A DNA stretch of 64,000 nucleotides from Methylobacterium brachiatum (GTDB taxonomy: Bacteria > Pseudomonadota > Alphaproteobacteria > Rhizobiales > Beijerinckiaceae). Location of the stretch: positions 124,001-188,000 of the forward strand of contig NZ_JAJALK010000003.1 of assembly GCF_020523825.1 (NCBI RefSeq). The letters run 5' to 3'. Made by a program: the position numbers and the translations under genes. Of this stretch, positions 17,316 through 26,785 are shown one piece after another (the first letter of the stretch is position 1; every line of letters begins with the position of its first letter). Under the pieces are notes generated by a model that did not search any database, was not told the DNA's origin, and saw only the letters and a program-made list of their open reading frames with translations.

Positions 17316-17711
17316 ATGTCCCGCATCACCACATCCGTCGTCGCCGGCGCCTCGGCCTTGGCCATGATCGCCGGTTCGTTCACCGCAGCCGAGGCTGCGC
17401 CGCTGCCGGCTCAGACCGCCGTGCAGGTCGGCGGCCCGACCACCCAGATCGACACGGTCGGCTGGCGGCGCGGCTATTACGGCGGCTACGGCTACCGCCG
17501 CGGCTATGGCGGCCGGGTCGCCGGCGCAGTCGCGGCCGGTGCCGCCCTCGGCATCATCGGCGGTGCCCTGGCAGCCAGCGCGGCGCCCCGCTACGGCTAT
17601 TACGGCGGCGGCTACGGCTACCCGGCCTATGGCTACGCCCCGGTCGGCGGTTACGCCTATCCGGCTTACGGCTACGCCCCGGCCTACGGCTACTACGATT
17701 ACGGCTGGTAA
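17316..17711 (+). CDS. Secreted Tyr/Gly-rich protein
   Basis: The 131-residue protein has a signal peptide (to about TAAEAAP) and a short linker. A glycine-zipper-like hydrophobic segment (AGAVAAGAALGIIGGALAAS) lies between two Tyr/Gly-rich blocks, RGYYGGYGYRRGYGG and repeats of YGYAP. GGAGGAGG directly upstream is a strong ribosome site, so it is likely well translated. It is probably an envelope protein. Function unknown. Confidence 0.75.
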   Translation: MSRITTSVVAGASALAMIAGSFTAAEAAPLPAQTAVQVGGPTTQIDTVGWRRGYYGGYGYRRGYGGRVAGAVAAGAALGIIGGALAASAAPRYGYYGGGYGYPAYGYAPVGGYAYPAYGYAPAYGYYDYGW

Positions 17712-17737
17712 GCCCTGATCCAACCGGCTTGAAGACA

Positions 17738-17769
17738 CCCGGCCTCCGCGAGGCCGGGCGTTTTTGTTT
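17738..17769 (+). terminator. Rho-independent terminator
   Basis: A perfect 9-bp stem CCCGGCCTC/GAGGCCGGG with a CGC loop (17738-17758) is followed by CGTTTTTGTTT. It lies 27 nt after the Tyr/Gly-rich gene and is a classical intrinsic terminator. Confidence 0.9.
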
Positions 17770-17904
17770 GCCGGCGCACGCACGCGACCCGCCGCACGTT
17801 AAACGTGCGCCGCAAGCTTCGAACAAGGCCCGCAAGGCTTATCGGATTCCGGCCATGAGATCGGATCCCTCCGAGGCCGAATCCCTTGTCGAGGAGTCCG
17901 TGCC

Positions 17905-18228
17905 ATGATCCGCTTCACCGCCGCTCTCGCGGCCGGCCTGGTCTCCACCGTGACCGCCGGCGGCGTCTGCTCCGCGGCCGATCTGGGCCCGTATCGCGCC
18001 CCGCAGGCCGCCCCGGTCGGGCGCTCGGCCGTCGTCGCCGGCGCGCGGGTCGTCCGGCCGGAATACAGCTATTACGGCGAGTACGGCTATCCGGTGCCGT
18101 TCGGCTACGGCTACGCCTACGCGCCGACCCCGGGCCGCAACATGGAATACGGCTATTACGGCCCGACCTATTATGTGTTCGCGCCGGACACCTATCGCGG
18201 CCCGATCTTCGGCTATCACGAGTGGTAG
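17905..18228 (+). CDS. Secreted Tyr-rich protein, 107 aa
   Basis: A signal peptide (MIRFTAALAAGLVSTVTAGGVCSAA) precedes a mature part rich in Tyr, Gly and Pro (YSYYGEYGYPVPFGYGYAYA). Composition resembles the neighbour at 17316, but there is no glycine zipper. The ribosome site is GAGGAG. An in-frame Cys lies in the signal, but the context is not a clear lipobox. Function unknown. Confidence 0.7.
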   Translation: MIRFTAALAAGLVSTVTAGGVCSAADLGPYRAPQAAPVGRSAVVAGARVVRPEYSYYGEYGYPVPFGYGYAYAPTPGRNMEYGYYGPTYYVFAPDTYRGPIFGYHEW

Positions 18229-18253
18229 GGACGCCGGCCCTGGAGCCATACGT

Positions 18254-18511
18254 TTGCTGGATGATGCGGCGGAGAGCGTCGAGCTCGACCTCACGGGGCT
18301 GAAATGCCCGCTGCCGGTGCTACGCACGCGCAAGGCCCTGCGCGCCCTCGGGGCCGGGCGCGTCCTGGTGGTGACCTGCACCGATCCGATGGCGATGATC
18401 GACATCCCGAACATGGTGCGGGAGGAGGGCGCCGCACTCGATTCGGCCGAGCGGGACGGGGATCGCCTGCGCTTCCGCATGAGGGCCTCCGCGAAGCCGC
18501 CGCATTCCTGA
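18254..18511 (+). CDS. TusA-family sulfur-carrier protein
   Basis: The product has the SirA/TusA fold: VELDLTGLKCPLPVLRTRKAL with the CPxP active Cys, then VVTCTDPMAMIDIPNMVREEG. TusA relays persulfide sulfur, for example in tRNA thiolation or sulfur oxidation. No ATG fits the start. TTG at 18254 gives 85 residues and the family length, and is the best guess. The Nudix gene follows 38 nt later on the same strand. Confidence 0.85.
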   Translation: MLDDAAESVELDLTGLKCPLPVLRTRKALRALGAGRVLVVTCTDPMAMIDIPNMVREEGAALDSAERDGDRLRFRMRASAKPPHS

Positions 18512-18549
18512 GCGATCCGTCGCGTTCCCTAGGTTGAGGCGGAGACGGC

Positions 18550-19116
18550 ATGGCACCACGGATCGGGGGCGTGCGCCTCGTGCACGAGGGGTGGGCCCGG
18601 TACCTCGTGGCCGAGGTGATGCAGGACGACGGCACGCGCATCACCCGCGAAATGGAAGATCACGGCCGGGCCGTCGCGGTTCTGCCCTACGACCCGGTCC
18701 GGCGGGTCGCGACGCTGGTCTCGCAGTTCCGGGCGCCGGTGCTCTATTCGGGCGGCCCGCCGAGCCATGTCGAGGTGCCGGCAGGCCTTCTCGACGACGG
18801 CGCCCCGGAGGACGAGGTCCGGCGCGAGGCCGTCGAGGAGACGGGGCTGCGGCTCGGCGACCTCGACCTCGTGGCGAGCGCCTGGACGATGCCGGGCATC
18901 TCGACCGAGCGGATGGACCTGTTCCTGGCAGCCTACGGCGAATCCGATCGCATGGGCGCGGGCGGTGGCCTGGCCGCCGAGGGCGAGGCGGTCGCCGTCC
19001 ACGAGATCCCGCTGTCGGAACTGGTGGCGATGAGCCGCCGCGGCGCGCTCACCGACATGAAGTCGCTGCTGTTGCTGTTCGCGCTGCAATTGCGGCGGCC
19101 GGAGCTGTTTGCGTAG
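18550..19116 (+). CDS. Nudix hydrolase, ADP-ribose pyrophosphatase-like
   Basis: The 188-residue protein resembles the NudF/NudK group that cleaves nucleoside diphosphate sugars. The catalytic core REAVEETGL is intact. The preceding part reads GLLDDGAPEDEVR, one residue short of the usual G-x5-E-x7-REUxEExGU, and the first Glu is missing. The upstream beta strands (VAVLPYDPVRRVATLVSQFR and SHVEVPAG) fit the family. Substrate is not clear. Confidence 0.85.
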   Translation: MAPRIGGVRLVHEGWARYLVAEVMQDDGTRITREMEDHGRAVAVLPYDPVRRVATLVSQFRAPVLYSGGPPSHVEVPAGLLDDGAPEDEVRREAVEETGLRLGDLDLVASAWTMPGISTERMDLFLAAYGESDRMGAGGGLAAEGEAVAVHEIPLSELVAMSRRGALTDMKSLLLLFALQLRRPELFA

Positions 19117-19193
19117 GGCGCCTGCAACGCCTTGACGTGACGGATGCGGGCGTGGACGGGCTCAGGCCGGCGCAACGGGCGCCGCCCCGGCCC

Positions 19194-20051
19194 TCAATCC
19201 CGCCGCCCCGAAGCCCGGTCCCGCGCGGCGATGCCGATGAAGCGCCAGGATTCGATGAAGTAGCGGCGGAACAGCCGCCGCGGCGCACAGAGGAAGCGGA
19301 AGACCCATTCGAGGCCCAGCCGCTGCATCAGCCACGGGGCGCGGGGTACGTAGCCCGCCGCGACCGAGAGCGCTTCGCCCACGCAGAACACCACCGGATT
19401 GCCGAGCGCGCGGCCCTGGCGATCGACCCAGATCTCCGATTTCGGCGCGCCGACGCCCATCACCAGCAGGGTCGTGCCGTGGGTGCGGATCCGCTCGGCG
19501 AGGGCCCGTCCGTAGGATGCGTCGTCCTCGAAGCCGAAGGGCGGGACCGCACTCGCCACGGCGCCGTCCGGGAGGCCGGCGGCCTGGAGGCGCGTGGTCA
19601 GCGTGTCGGCGGCATCCTGCCGGGCGGCGACGAAGAACACCCGGCGGGCGAAGGGCGGCGGGTCGGCCAGCACGCAGGCCAGGAGGTCGTGGCCGGTGAT
19701 CCGCTCGGCCGGCCGCCCGCTCGTCGCCCGGGCGAGCCAGACCAGCGGCATGCCGTCGAGGGTCCGGGCGGCGGCACGGGCGTAGGCGTCGCGGAAATCC
19801 GCATCCTCGGCGAGCTGGACGATGTGGTCGACATTGGCGGTGACGATCGTCCGGGGGCCGACCGCGTGATGCGCCGCGACCGCCGCGACGATCGCCGGAG
19901 CCGAGCCGGTGTGGAAGCTGTAGCCGAACAGCGTGACGGTCGTGGACGGGTCCGACGCCCCGCGACCGGGCGATGCGGAACGGTCCGGCCCGGCCCGGTC
20001 TTGCCATGCCGCCTCTGGATCTGCCGGGCCCGGGGCCTCGACATCACGCAT
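19194..20051 (-). CDS. WecG/TagA/CpsF (GumM-type) glycosyltransferase
   Basis: The 285-residue protein belongs to GT26. It shows TIVTANVDHIVQLAEDADFRDAYARA, LDGMPLVWLAR, and LLVMGVGAPKSEIWVDRQ, all family hallmarks. Members add a sugar (ManNAcA, ManNAc, glucuronate) to a lipid-linked intermediate on the cytoplasmic face. Its ATG overlaps the end of the upstream chain-length gene by 8 nt, so the pair is likely co-translated. The GumC-GumM style pairing suggests exopolysaccharide or capsule assembly. Confidence 0.9.
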   Translation of the reverse strand: MRDVEAPGPADPEAAWQDRAGPDRSASPGRGASDPSTTVTLFGYSFHTGSAPAIVAAVAAHHAVGPRTIVTANVDHIVQLAEDADFRDAYARAAARTLDGMPLVWLARATSGRPAERITGHDLLACVLADPPPFARRVFFVAARQDAADTLTTRLQAAGLPDGAVASAVPPFGFEDDASYGRALAERIRTHGTTLLVMGVGAPKSEIWVDRQGRALGNPVVFCVGEALSVAAGYVPRAPWLMQRLGLEWVFRFLCAPRRLFRRYFIESWRFIGIAARDRASGRRD

Positions 20052-21522
20052 CGGCGGCCCGGAAGCTCGTTCCGGGCCGGGCGGCCGCGCGGCGGAACCG
20101 GCGGCGGTCGCTGTCGGCGCCGAGCGCCAACGCGATGGCGCCGCCGAGCAGCAGGCCGAGCACCAGAGCCACCGGCAGCACGATCTTCGGCGAGGGCGGG
20201 AAGGTCCGCTGCCGGGCCGGGGTCGCCTCCGAGATGATCCGGACGTTGGTGGTGTTGAGCCGCTCCTGCTCGCTCGCCTCGCGGGCGCGCTTCAGATAGG
20301 CCTCGTAGACCCCGCGGCGGGCCTCGAGGGTGCGCTCCAGCTCGCGCAGGCCGACATAAGCGCGGTCGCTGCTCACCGTCTCGTTCTTGACCCGGTCGAG
20401 ATTGGCCCGGATCGCCGCCTCGCTGGCCGCAGCCCGGTCGTAATCCTTCTGGGTCGTGTCGATGATCCGCTCCTTCTCGCGCTGGATCAGGCGCTGGAGG
20501 TCGCGCTGCTGGGCGTATTGCTCGGCCATGGCCGGGTGGCGCTCGCCGAGCCGTGTGGCGAGCTCGGCGGTGTTGCGCGAGAGCGTGGCGTATTGCTGCC
20601 GCAGCGCCTGCATCTCCAGGGATTGCAGCATCTCGGGCAGGGCGGTGCTCGGATCCGAGGTGCGCATCTTGCGGGCCTGGTCCAGGCGCGACTTCGCCTC
20701 GGCGGTCTTGATCGAGGCGGTGACGAGCTGCTGGTTCAGGTCGCCGAGCTGCTGGTCGGTGAGCAGGCGGCCGCTCGCGGCCACGAGCTTGTGGGCCTCG
20801 CGGTAGCGCACCACCTCGCCCTCGGCCTGCTCGACGTCGCGCTTGAGGCTGCCGAGCCGTCCGGTGAGGGCGTCGAAGGCGCGCCGGGCGGTCTCGGTGC
20901 GGGCCGCTGCCTCCTCGGCGAAGTAGGCGGCGCCGATCGCGTTGGCGATCCGGGCGGCCTTCTCGGGATCGCGTGACTGGACCGACACGTCGATCACGAA
21001 GGTCCGCTCGGCCCGGCGCACGCTGAGCTTGGTCTGGAGCGTGTCGAGGGCGATGTTGACCGGGTCGCGGCTCGCCGCCGGCGGCACCATGCCGAGCGCG
21101 CCCTTGATCCAGGCGAGCGTCGGGTTGTTGCCGTCCGGCATCACGAACTCGTCGTCCTGGTCGAGATGCAGCGTGGCGATGACCCGACGCAGGACGTTGT
21201 CGGACTGGATCACCCGGACCTGGCTCTCGGCGATCGACACGCCGCTATCGGCCTGGGGCTGGCGCGCGTTGACGTCGTTCTCGACGACCCGGAGATCGCT
21301 GGGATCGACCAGCACCTGGATGGACGAGGTGTAGCGCGGCGGGATCAGGCCGAGCAGCGCCACTGCGGCCGCCACCATGAACAGGGCGCCGAGCAGGATG
21401 AAGCCGCTGCCCCGCCACAGGCGGCGCAGGATCACGCGCGCCTCCGTGCGCGGCTCGGCGGGTTGCGGCAGCACCATGCGGACGGGCTGCTCACCGCTCA
21501 TGCGTGTCGAGAAGTCGAACAT
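20044..21522 (-). CDS. Wzz/GumC-type polysaccharide chain-length protein
   Basis: The 492-residue protein has a membrane segment near residues 38-58 (FILLGALFMVAAAVALLGLI), a Wzz domain (RYTSSIQVLVDPSDLRV), a long coiled-coil region (about 210-420) and a second membrane helix near the C-terminus (IVLPVALVLGLLLGGAIALAL). The GNVR-like stretch before it is REASEQERLNTTNVRIISEATPA. It stops soon after that helix, with no BY-kinase domain. It would set chain length and couple to outer-membrane export. No Wzx, Wzy or export porin is in the window. Confidence 0.9.
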   Translation of the reverse strand: MFDFSTRMSGEQPVRMVLPQPAEPRTEARVILRRLWRGSGFILLGALFMVAAAVALLGLIPPRYTSSIQVLVDPSDLRVVENDVNARQPQADSGVSIAESQVRVIQSDNVLRRVIATLHLDQDDEFVMPDGNNPTLAWIKGALGMVPPAASRDPVNIALDTLQTKLSVRRAERTFVIDVSVQSRDPEKAARIANAIGAAYFAEEAAARTETARRAFDALTGRLGSLKRDVEQAEGEVVRYREAHKLVAASGRLLTDQQLGDLNQQLVTASIKTAEAKSRLDQARKMRTSDPSTALPEMLQSLEMQALRQQYATLSRNTAELATRLGERHPAMAEQYAQQRDLQRLIQREKERIIDTTQKDYDRAAASEAAIRANLDRVKNETVSSDRAYVGLRELERTLEARRGVYEAYLKRAREASEQERLNTTNVRIISEATPARQRTFPPSPKIVLPVALVLGLLLGGAIALALGADSDRRRFRRAAARPGTSFRAADA

Positions 21523-21803
21523 GCGCCTCGCTCCTGACCGACCGTGAGGCGGTCCGTGCCGCCCTGAACCGCCATCCGGGTCCCGTCCCCTTTCCGGTCA
21601 CCCGCGTGCCGTTCCGGGACGAGACCTCGGCCGAGGCGATGTCGTCCCGTCACTGCAGCAATCAGCATACCGAACCAGTACTCTCGCCTTGAAGCGCAAC
21701 CTGCAGCAGGCTTCGTGTAGATATCGCATACCCAACTAGAACGCTCTGTCACGTTTTTGTGGCGCCAACAGGCCCGTAATTGTTGGGGACTACGTAAACG
21801 GAT

Positions 21804-22883
21804 TCATGCGACGATCACGGCGTCCGGTGCGGCGTAGGCCGCCGGATCCCCGGCCAGGAACGCCTGGAAACGCCCCCGGTCCTCGGCCGCGGCGGCATTC
21901 CAGCGCGCCACGTTCCCGCGGCTCGCGGCCGCCGCCCGGGCCAGCCCGCCCTCGACGATCCAGTCCATCAGCGCCGGCGCGGCGGCCTCGGGCGCCTCCG
22001 GCCGGATCATCAGACCGGAGGCGCCCAGCACCTCGCGGAACACCGGTGCATCCGGTGCCGCCACGGGCAGCCCGCCATGCTGGACTTCGAGGAGCGGCAG
22101 GCCGAGCCCCTCCGCCTTCGAGGTCGAGAGCAGGAGGTGGCAGGAGCCGGCGAGATCCCGCAGCGCCGCGTCGGCCAGGTAGCCGTGGCGGTGCAGGAAG
22201 GGCGGCGGGTCGTCCAGGAAGGCGTGACGGCCCCAGCCGACCCGCCCGACCAGGTGAAGCTCCGCCGGCACCCCCGCGCGGTTGAGCGCCCCGACCAGGG
22301 CCAGGGAGGCCGGATAATCCTTGCGCGGCTCGATCGTGCCGATCGCCAGCATCCGCATCGGCGCGCCCGGGACATAGGCGGCCGGCCCCGGCAGGTCAGC
22401 GAGGTTGAAGGCGTCGCGCACGGACGGGCGCAGCAGGGCGACCCGGGCCCTCGGCGCGCAGACGGCCCGCACCGCCGCGCCGGTGGTGCGGCTGTTGACG
22501 AACAGGTTGGGGCACCAGCGCAGGGCGCGGGCGAAGCTCGGGCTCATGTAGAGCCGGCTTTTCAGGCTCAGATCCTCCGGCCGGTCGAGCAGGAAGGTGT
22601 CGTGGACGTAGAGGAGGCAGCGCGCCGCCGCGACCGCACAGAGCGGCCCCGGCGGGAAGCCCGGGAACAGGAACAGCGCGTCCCGGTCGGCGAGCGCGCG
22701 CAGCGGCAGGCCGAGCTGCTGCTGGCCGATCATCCCCGGCAGCGAGCCGCTGGTGACCGCCCGGACCTCGTGGGGCGCCAGCCGCTCCGGGGCGAACAGG
22801 TCCAGGGTGATCCGCTCGATCCCGGTGACGTGCGCGCGCAGGTGGGTCTGGTCGAGATAGATCCGCTTGGGCCCCGGCTTCAC
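21804..22883 (-). CDS. Family 4 glycosyltransferase
   Basis: The 359-residue product is a GT-B enzyme: RIYLDQTHLRAHVTGIERIT at the start, LAIGTIEPRKDYPASLALVGAL (start of the nucleotide-sugar domain), LLSTSKAEGLGLPLLEVQHGGLPV (the E-x7-E motif). A retaining transfer from a nucleotide sugar to a growing glycan is expected. The start is GTG 22883, which overlaps the upstream TGA as GTGA, so translation is coupled to the upstream gene. A 281-nt spacer separates it from the Wzz-type gene. Confidence 0.88.
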   Translation of the reverse strand: MKPGPKRIYLDQTHLRAHVTGIERITLDLFAPERLAPHEVRAVTSGSLPGMIGQQQLGLPLRALADRDALFLFPGFPPGPLCAVAAARCLLYVHDTFLLDRPEDLSLKSRLYMSPSFARALRWCPNLFVNSRTTGAAVRAVCAPRARVALLRPSVRDAFNLADLPGPAAYVPGAPMRMLAIGTIEPRKDYPASLALVGALNRAGVPAELHLVGRVGWGRHAFLDDPPPFLHRHGYLADAALRDLAGSCHLLLSTSKAEGLGLPLLEVQHGGLPVAAPDAPVFREVLGASGLMIRPEAPEAAAPALMDWIVEGGLARAAAASRGNVARWNAAAAEDRGRFQAFLAGDPAAYAAPDAVIVA

Positions 22884-24946
22884 GGGACGCTCCGCCGCAG
22901 GGTGCCGGCGAGGTAGAGGCAGCGGCGCACGAACAGGGGCATGCGCCGGCCGAGCACCATCTGCTTGGCGCGCCGCAGCCGGCGTACCAGCGGCCGCGAA
23001 GGCGCCGGCACGGTGCCGGTCGCGCCCGTCTGGCGCTCGGCCGCGAACGGGAAATGGCCGAGCATCGCCGGGGCGAAGGCCAGCCGCGCGGCGCCGGGAA
23101 GCAGATTCCGCGCCCGGACGATCGCGTCGAGCGACAGCGCGGCGGCGGCGGGGCTGTGGCGGCTCTCCAGGGCGATCCGGGCGAAGGCGCCGAGCCGCGC
23201 CCGGGCCCCGGCATCGTCCACCAGCTCGGCCAGGGCCCGGGCCAGGGTGCCGGGCTTCACCGGAACGAGCCGGCCGGACACGCCGTCGATCACCGCGGAG
23301 GTCAGCCCGGAGGTGCGGTAGGCCAGGGTCGGCACGCCGCACAGACCGGCCTCGATCGGGGTCTGGCCGAGGGTCTCGTGGCGGCTCGCGGTGACGTGGA
23401 GGTCGCAGGCGCCGTACCAGGCGGCCAGGGTGTCCTCGTCGGCGATCAGCCCCGGGGCGAACAGGTTCGGCAGGCCGAGCCGGGCCGGATCGTCGAGCCG
23501 GCCGATCGCGACGACGCCGACCCCCGGCCGGGCCACCGCCTGGAGCGCGGCACGCAGATCCGAGAAACCCTTGTCGGGCCCGTCGACGATCACGGCCGAG
23601 ATCAGGATCAGCACGTCGCCCGCCGGCAGGCCGAGCCGGCGGCGCAGGGCGGCGCGGTCGCCGGGCCGGAAGGTCGCGGTCGGGAAGGCCAGCTGGATCC
23701 GCTCGGCCACCGCGCCGGGGGGGGCGAGCTCCCGGGCCCGGGCCAGGGTCCAGTCGGAATTGGCGAGCAGCCACGGCCCGGCCGGTTCGGCCAGCACCGC
23801 GCGCTTGCGAGCGTGCATGCCGGCGATCCGCCCGGGGGCGAGCTGCGGGTACTCGTCCGGTCCGGGACAGGCGGCGTCGCAGCCGGTGGCGGCGCGGGTG
23901 CAGTCGCGTGGATGGCAGCAGCGGCCGGTGAGCGGGAACAGGTCGTGCAGCACCAGAGCCGTCGGGCCGCTGCGGGCCAGCCGCCCGACCACGTCGAGGC
24001 TGCGGGTGGCGCCGTGCAGGTTGCCGGCCAGCACGAGGTCGGGCGCGGCGGCCGCGATCGCCGCCTCGGCCCGCGGGAACCGGTCGGTCCATTCCGCTGC
24101 CTCCGGCCGGTCGCTCAGCGCAATGCCGGTCACGCGGTGGCCGGCGAGTGCCAGCGCCTCGGCGAGCCGCCTCTGGGCGACGCCGGCGCCGCCCTGGGTG
24201 CCGGTGCCGGTCAGCGAGACGATCGCCAGGCCGCCGGATCGCACCATCGGCGCCTCGTTCACGTGCTGCAGCAGAACCGGGCGGCCGACGCGCGAGCGAG
24301 CGGCGGCCGGAAGGGCCGACCAGGCGGCCGAGGCGTGCAGATCACCGTCGGCGTCGAGCACGGCGTGGCGGTGGAGCGCCGCGCGCATCCACAGCACCGC
24401 GCCGCCGGGGAACGGCCCCCCCTCCGCAACCTCCATCCCGGGGATGTCGAGTTCCAGGACTGTATCGGCGAACAGGACCCGCAGGCCCGCGACCGCCACC
24501 GCGCCGGTCAGGGCGGCATCCAGGGCCAGGGCGGTGAGCGCCCCCGGCGCGAGGAGATCGCCCGGGCGGAGCCACAGCAGGGCGTCGCAGCCGGGCTCGG
24601 CCAGGAGCGTTTCGATGCGGGCACGCCCGAACCCGGGCGGCACGAGGTCGTGCCGGAGCTCCGCGTAATCCTGGCGCAGGACCGAGGCGGCGGTCGCCTT
24701 CGCGTCGATGCCGGGATCCGCCAGGGTGACGACGCGGATCCGTGGCCAGGGCCGTCCGTCGGGCAGGGCGGCCGGCCGACCCGGTCCGGCGGTGATGGGA
24801 CCGAACGGCCAGCCGGCGACGCCGTGGGCGGGCGGTGAGGAAGCGGCGTCGGTCAAGGGCGGTTCGCGCGTCGGGCGGGGCGGGCAGTCTGGCCGCGAAG
24901 GGTGAAGATTGCCTCTCGGACCGCGCGCGCCATCAGCCGTCCACAC
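22880..24946 (-). CDS. Two-domain glycosyltransferase (GT2-like plus GT4)
   Basis: The 688-residue protein seems to be a fusion. Residues about 66-230 look like a GT2 Rossmann domain ([47 protein letters not shown]), but lack a clear DxD, so it may be degenerate. From about 240 a GT-B enzyme follows, with [25 protein letters not shown], an unusual Cys-rich segment ([22 protein letters not shown]), [16 protein letters not shown] and [18 protein letters not shown]. The Cys pattern is known from some GT4 proteins of mycan clusters. The start GTG 24946 overlaps selD by 14 nt and is uncertain. TTG 24857 is an alternative. Confidence 0.82.
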   Translation of the reverse strand: MWTADGARGPRGNLHPSRPDCPPRPTREPPLTDAASSPPAHGVAGWPFGPITAGPGRPAALPDGRPWPRIRVVTLADPGIDAKATAASVLRQDYAELRHDLVPPGFGRARIETLLAEPGCDALLWLRPGDLLAPGALTALALDAALTGAVAVAGLRVLFADTVLELDIPGMEVAEGGPFPGGAVLWMRAALHRHAVLDADGDLHASAAWSALPAAARSRVGRPVLLQHVNEAPMVRSGGLAIVSLTGTGTQGGAGVAQRRLAEALALAGHRVTGIALSDRPEAAEWTDRFPRAEAAIAAAAPDLVLAGNLHGATRSLDVVGRLARSGPTALVLHDLFPLTGRCCHPRDCTRAATGCDAACPGPDEYPQLAPGRIAGMHARKRAVLAEPAGPWLLANSDWTLARARELAPPGAVAERIQLAFPTATFRPGDRAALRRRLGLPAGDVLILISAVIVDGPDKGFSDLRAALQAVARPGVGVVAIGRLDDPARLGLPNLFAPGLIADEDTLAAWYGACDLHVTASRHETLGQTPIEAGLCGVPTLAYRTSGLTSAVIDGVSGRLVPVKPGTLARALAELVDDAGARARLGAFARIALESRHSPAAAALSLDAIVRARNLLPGAARLAFAPAMLGHFPFAAERQTGATGTVPAPSRPLVRRLRRAKQMVLGRRMPLFVRRCLYLAGTLRRSVP

Positions 24947-25979
24947 GGATCCGGGCGGGGCCGGCCTCGATGCGGCCGATCCGGGCCGCGGCGGCGTAGC
25001 CGGCCGCCCGGATGCGCGTCAGGATCGCCTCCGCCTGGGGCTCGTCGCAGGTCACCAGCAGACCGCCGGAGGTCTGCGGGTCGGTGAGCAGGTGGCGGCG
25101 CCAATCGGGATAGCCCGCGGGCAGGTCGATCTCGGCGCCGAACGCGTTCCAGTTGCGGTGCGAGGCCCCGGTGACGAAGCCCGCCTGCACCAGAGCCTCG
25201 GCCCGGGGCAGGAACGGCAGGGCGCCGGCCTCGAGCGCGAAGGTCAGGCCGGCGCCGCGGGCGATCTCGAGCCCGTGGCCCAGGATGCCGAAGCCGGTCA
25301 CGTCGGTCATCGCATGGACCGCCGGCTCGGCGGCGAGTTCGATGCCGACCGTGTTGAGCCGGGTGGTGGTGGCGACGAAGTCGCGATAGTCGGCCGCCTC
25401 CAGGGCCTCGCGCTTGATCGCCGCGGAATAGACCCCGACGCCGAGCGGCTTGGTCAGGATCACCGCGTCGCCGGCCCGCGCGTCGGCGTTGCGCCGCACC
25501 GCCTCCCGGCGGCAGGTGCCGATCACCGCGAGCCCGTAGATCGGCTCCGGCGTGTCGATCGAATGGCCGCCGGCCACCGGGATCCCGGCCTCGGCGCATG
25601 TCTCGGCGCCGCCGCGCAGGATCCGGGCGACCACGTCGGGCTCGATCTTGCCCACCGGCATGCCCAGGATCGCCAGGGCGAAGATCGGCCGTCCGCCCAT
25701 GGCGTAGACGTCCGAGATCGCGTTGGTCGCGGCGATCCGCCCGAACTCGACGGGGTCGTCCACCATCGGGGTGAAGAAGTCGGTCGTGGCGATGACGCAG
25801 GTGCCGTCGTCGAGCGCCCAGACCGCGGCGTCGTCGGAGGTCTCGTTGCCGACGAGCAGCCGCTCGAACGGGCCGGCGGCCGGCTGCTCGGCCAGCAGCC
25901 GGCGCAGGATCGCCGGATCGAGCTTGCAGCCGCAGCCGCCGCCATGGGCGAGACTGGTCAGACGGGGGGACTCGGTCAT
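24933..25979 (-). CDS. selD: Selenide, water dikinase
   Basis: The 348-residue protein is SelD, which makes selenophosphate from selenide and ATP for selenocysteine and selenouridine. The N-terminal motif is [12 protein letters not shown] with Cys16 and Cys18, so the active residue is Cys and not Sec. Other marks are [32 protein letters not shown] and [12 protein letters not shown]. SelA, SelB, SelU or a selenoprotein gene is not in the window. ccdA lies 86 nt upstream and the fused glycosyltransferase overlaps the 3' end. Confidence 0.96.
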   Translation of the reverse strand: MTESPRLTSLAHGGGCGCKLDPAILRRLLAEQPAAGPFERLLVGNETSDDAAVWALDDGTCVIATTDFFTPMVDDPVEFGRIAATNAISDVYAMGGRPIFALAILGMPVGKIEPDVVARILRGGAETCAEAGIPVAGGHSIDTPEPIYGLAVIGTCRREAVRRNADARAGDAVILTKPLGVGVYSAAIKREALEAADYRDFVATTTRLNTVGIELAAEPAVHAMTDVTGFGILGHGLEIARGAGLTFALEAGALPFLPRAEALVQAGFVTGASHRNWNAFGAEIDLPAGYPDWRRHLLTDPQTSGGLLVTCDEPQAEAILTRIRAAGYAAAARIGRIEAGPARIRVDG

Positions 25980-26020
25980 GCGGAACTCCGGGCCAAGGCC
26001 GCCGAGGCGGTGTTCACCGG

Positions 26021-26056
26021 CATCGTCCCGGACGGAAGGCCGGCCTTCGGACGATG
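26021..26056 (-). terminator. Stem-loop between ccdA and selD
   Basis: CATCGTCC (26021-26028) pairs with GGACGATG (26049-26056). Inside lies the perfect palindrome GAAGGCCGGCCTTC (26035-26048). No T-tract follows on the minus strand. It may partially end ccdA transcription or process the mRNA. Confidence 0.4.
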
Positions 26057-26065
26057 CTGCGCCCG

Positions 26066-26785
26066 TCAGTAACGCGTGGTGATGGCATTCAGCCAGTCCG
26101 GCGAGGCGGCGACCGCAGCGGCCTCGACCCGCTTGTCGGTGCCGGTGAGGATGAGGAGCCCCAGCGCCACCATCACCACCCCCAGCGCCGCCTTCACGCC
26201 CTTGCCGGCCGCCGCGAGGCCGCCGCGCCAGCGCATCAGCGCCTCGCGGGAGACGAAGCCGAGCAGCATCAGCGGGGCCGCGGCCCCGATCCCGAACGCC
26301 AGCATGGTCAGGGCGACGCTGCCGAGATGCTCGCCCCGGGCGGCCAGCAGCGAGGCGGCCCCGAGGGTCGGCCCGACGCAGGGGCTCCAGGCCGCGCCGA
26401 GCAGCAGGCCGACGCCGAACTGGCCGGTCAGGCCCCCGGACCCGAACCCGCCGAACCGGTCCTCGGCCCAGGCCCCCACCGGACCGGCAGCGGTGGCGAC
26501 CTGCGCCTGGAGCCGCGGCAGCATCAGCACCAGGCCGAGGAGGATCAGCAGCACGGCTCCGGCGCCGCGGAACACGTCTCCGTCGAGCCCGATCGAGAAG
26601 CCGATCGTCGCCACGAACAGCCCGATGGCCGTGAAGGACAGGGCCAGGCCGAGTGCCAGGGCCACGGGCCCGAGCCGATGCTCCGAGGCCGCGGTGCCGA
26701 GCACGATCGGCACCAGCGGCAGGACGCAGGGCGACAGAACCGACAGGAGCCCCGCCAGGAACGCGAACCCGACCGTCCCCAGCAT
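26066..26785 (-). CDS. ccdA: CcdA-type thiol-disulfide membrane transporter
   Basis: The 239-residue protein has six hydrophobic segments. It contains the paired Cys of the family, in [17 protein letters not shown] (first helix) and [17 protein letters not shown] (fourth helix). CcdA passes electrons from cytoplasmic thioredoxin to periplasmic targets in cytochrome c maturation. The C-terminus adds a short tail. Its nearest neighbour selD also works in redox chemistry of chalcogens, but a functional link is only suggested by position. Confidence 0.9.
   Translation of the reverse strand: MLGTVGFAFLAGLLSVLSPCVLPLVPIVLGTAASEHRLGPVALALGLALSFTAIGLFVATIGFSIGLDGDVFRGAGAVLLILLGLVLMLPRLQAQVATAAGPVGAWAEDRFGGFGSGGLTGQFGVGLLLGAAWSPCVGPTLGAASLLAARGEHLGSVALTMLAFGIGAAAPLMLLGFVSREALMRWRGGLAAAGKGVKAALGVVMVALGLLILTGTDKRVEAAAVAASPDWLNAITTRY

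Noticed and set aside
24853..24933. A short gene starting at ATG 24933 with TGATG overlap to selD
   Set aside because: Only 26 codons with very Arg/Ala-rich content. The overlap looks attractive but the glycosyltransferase frame runs through the region.
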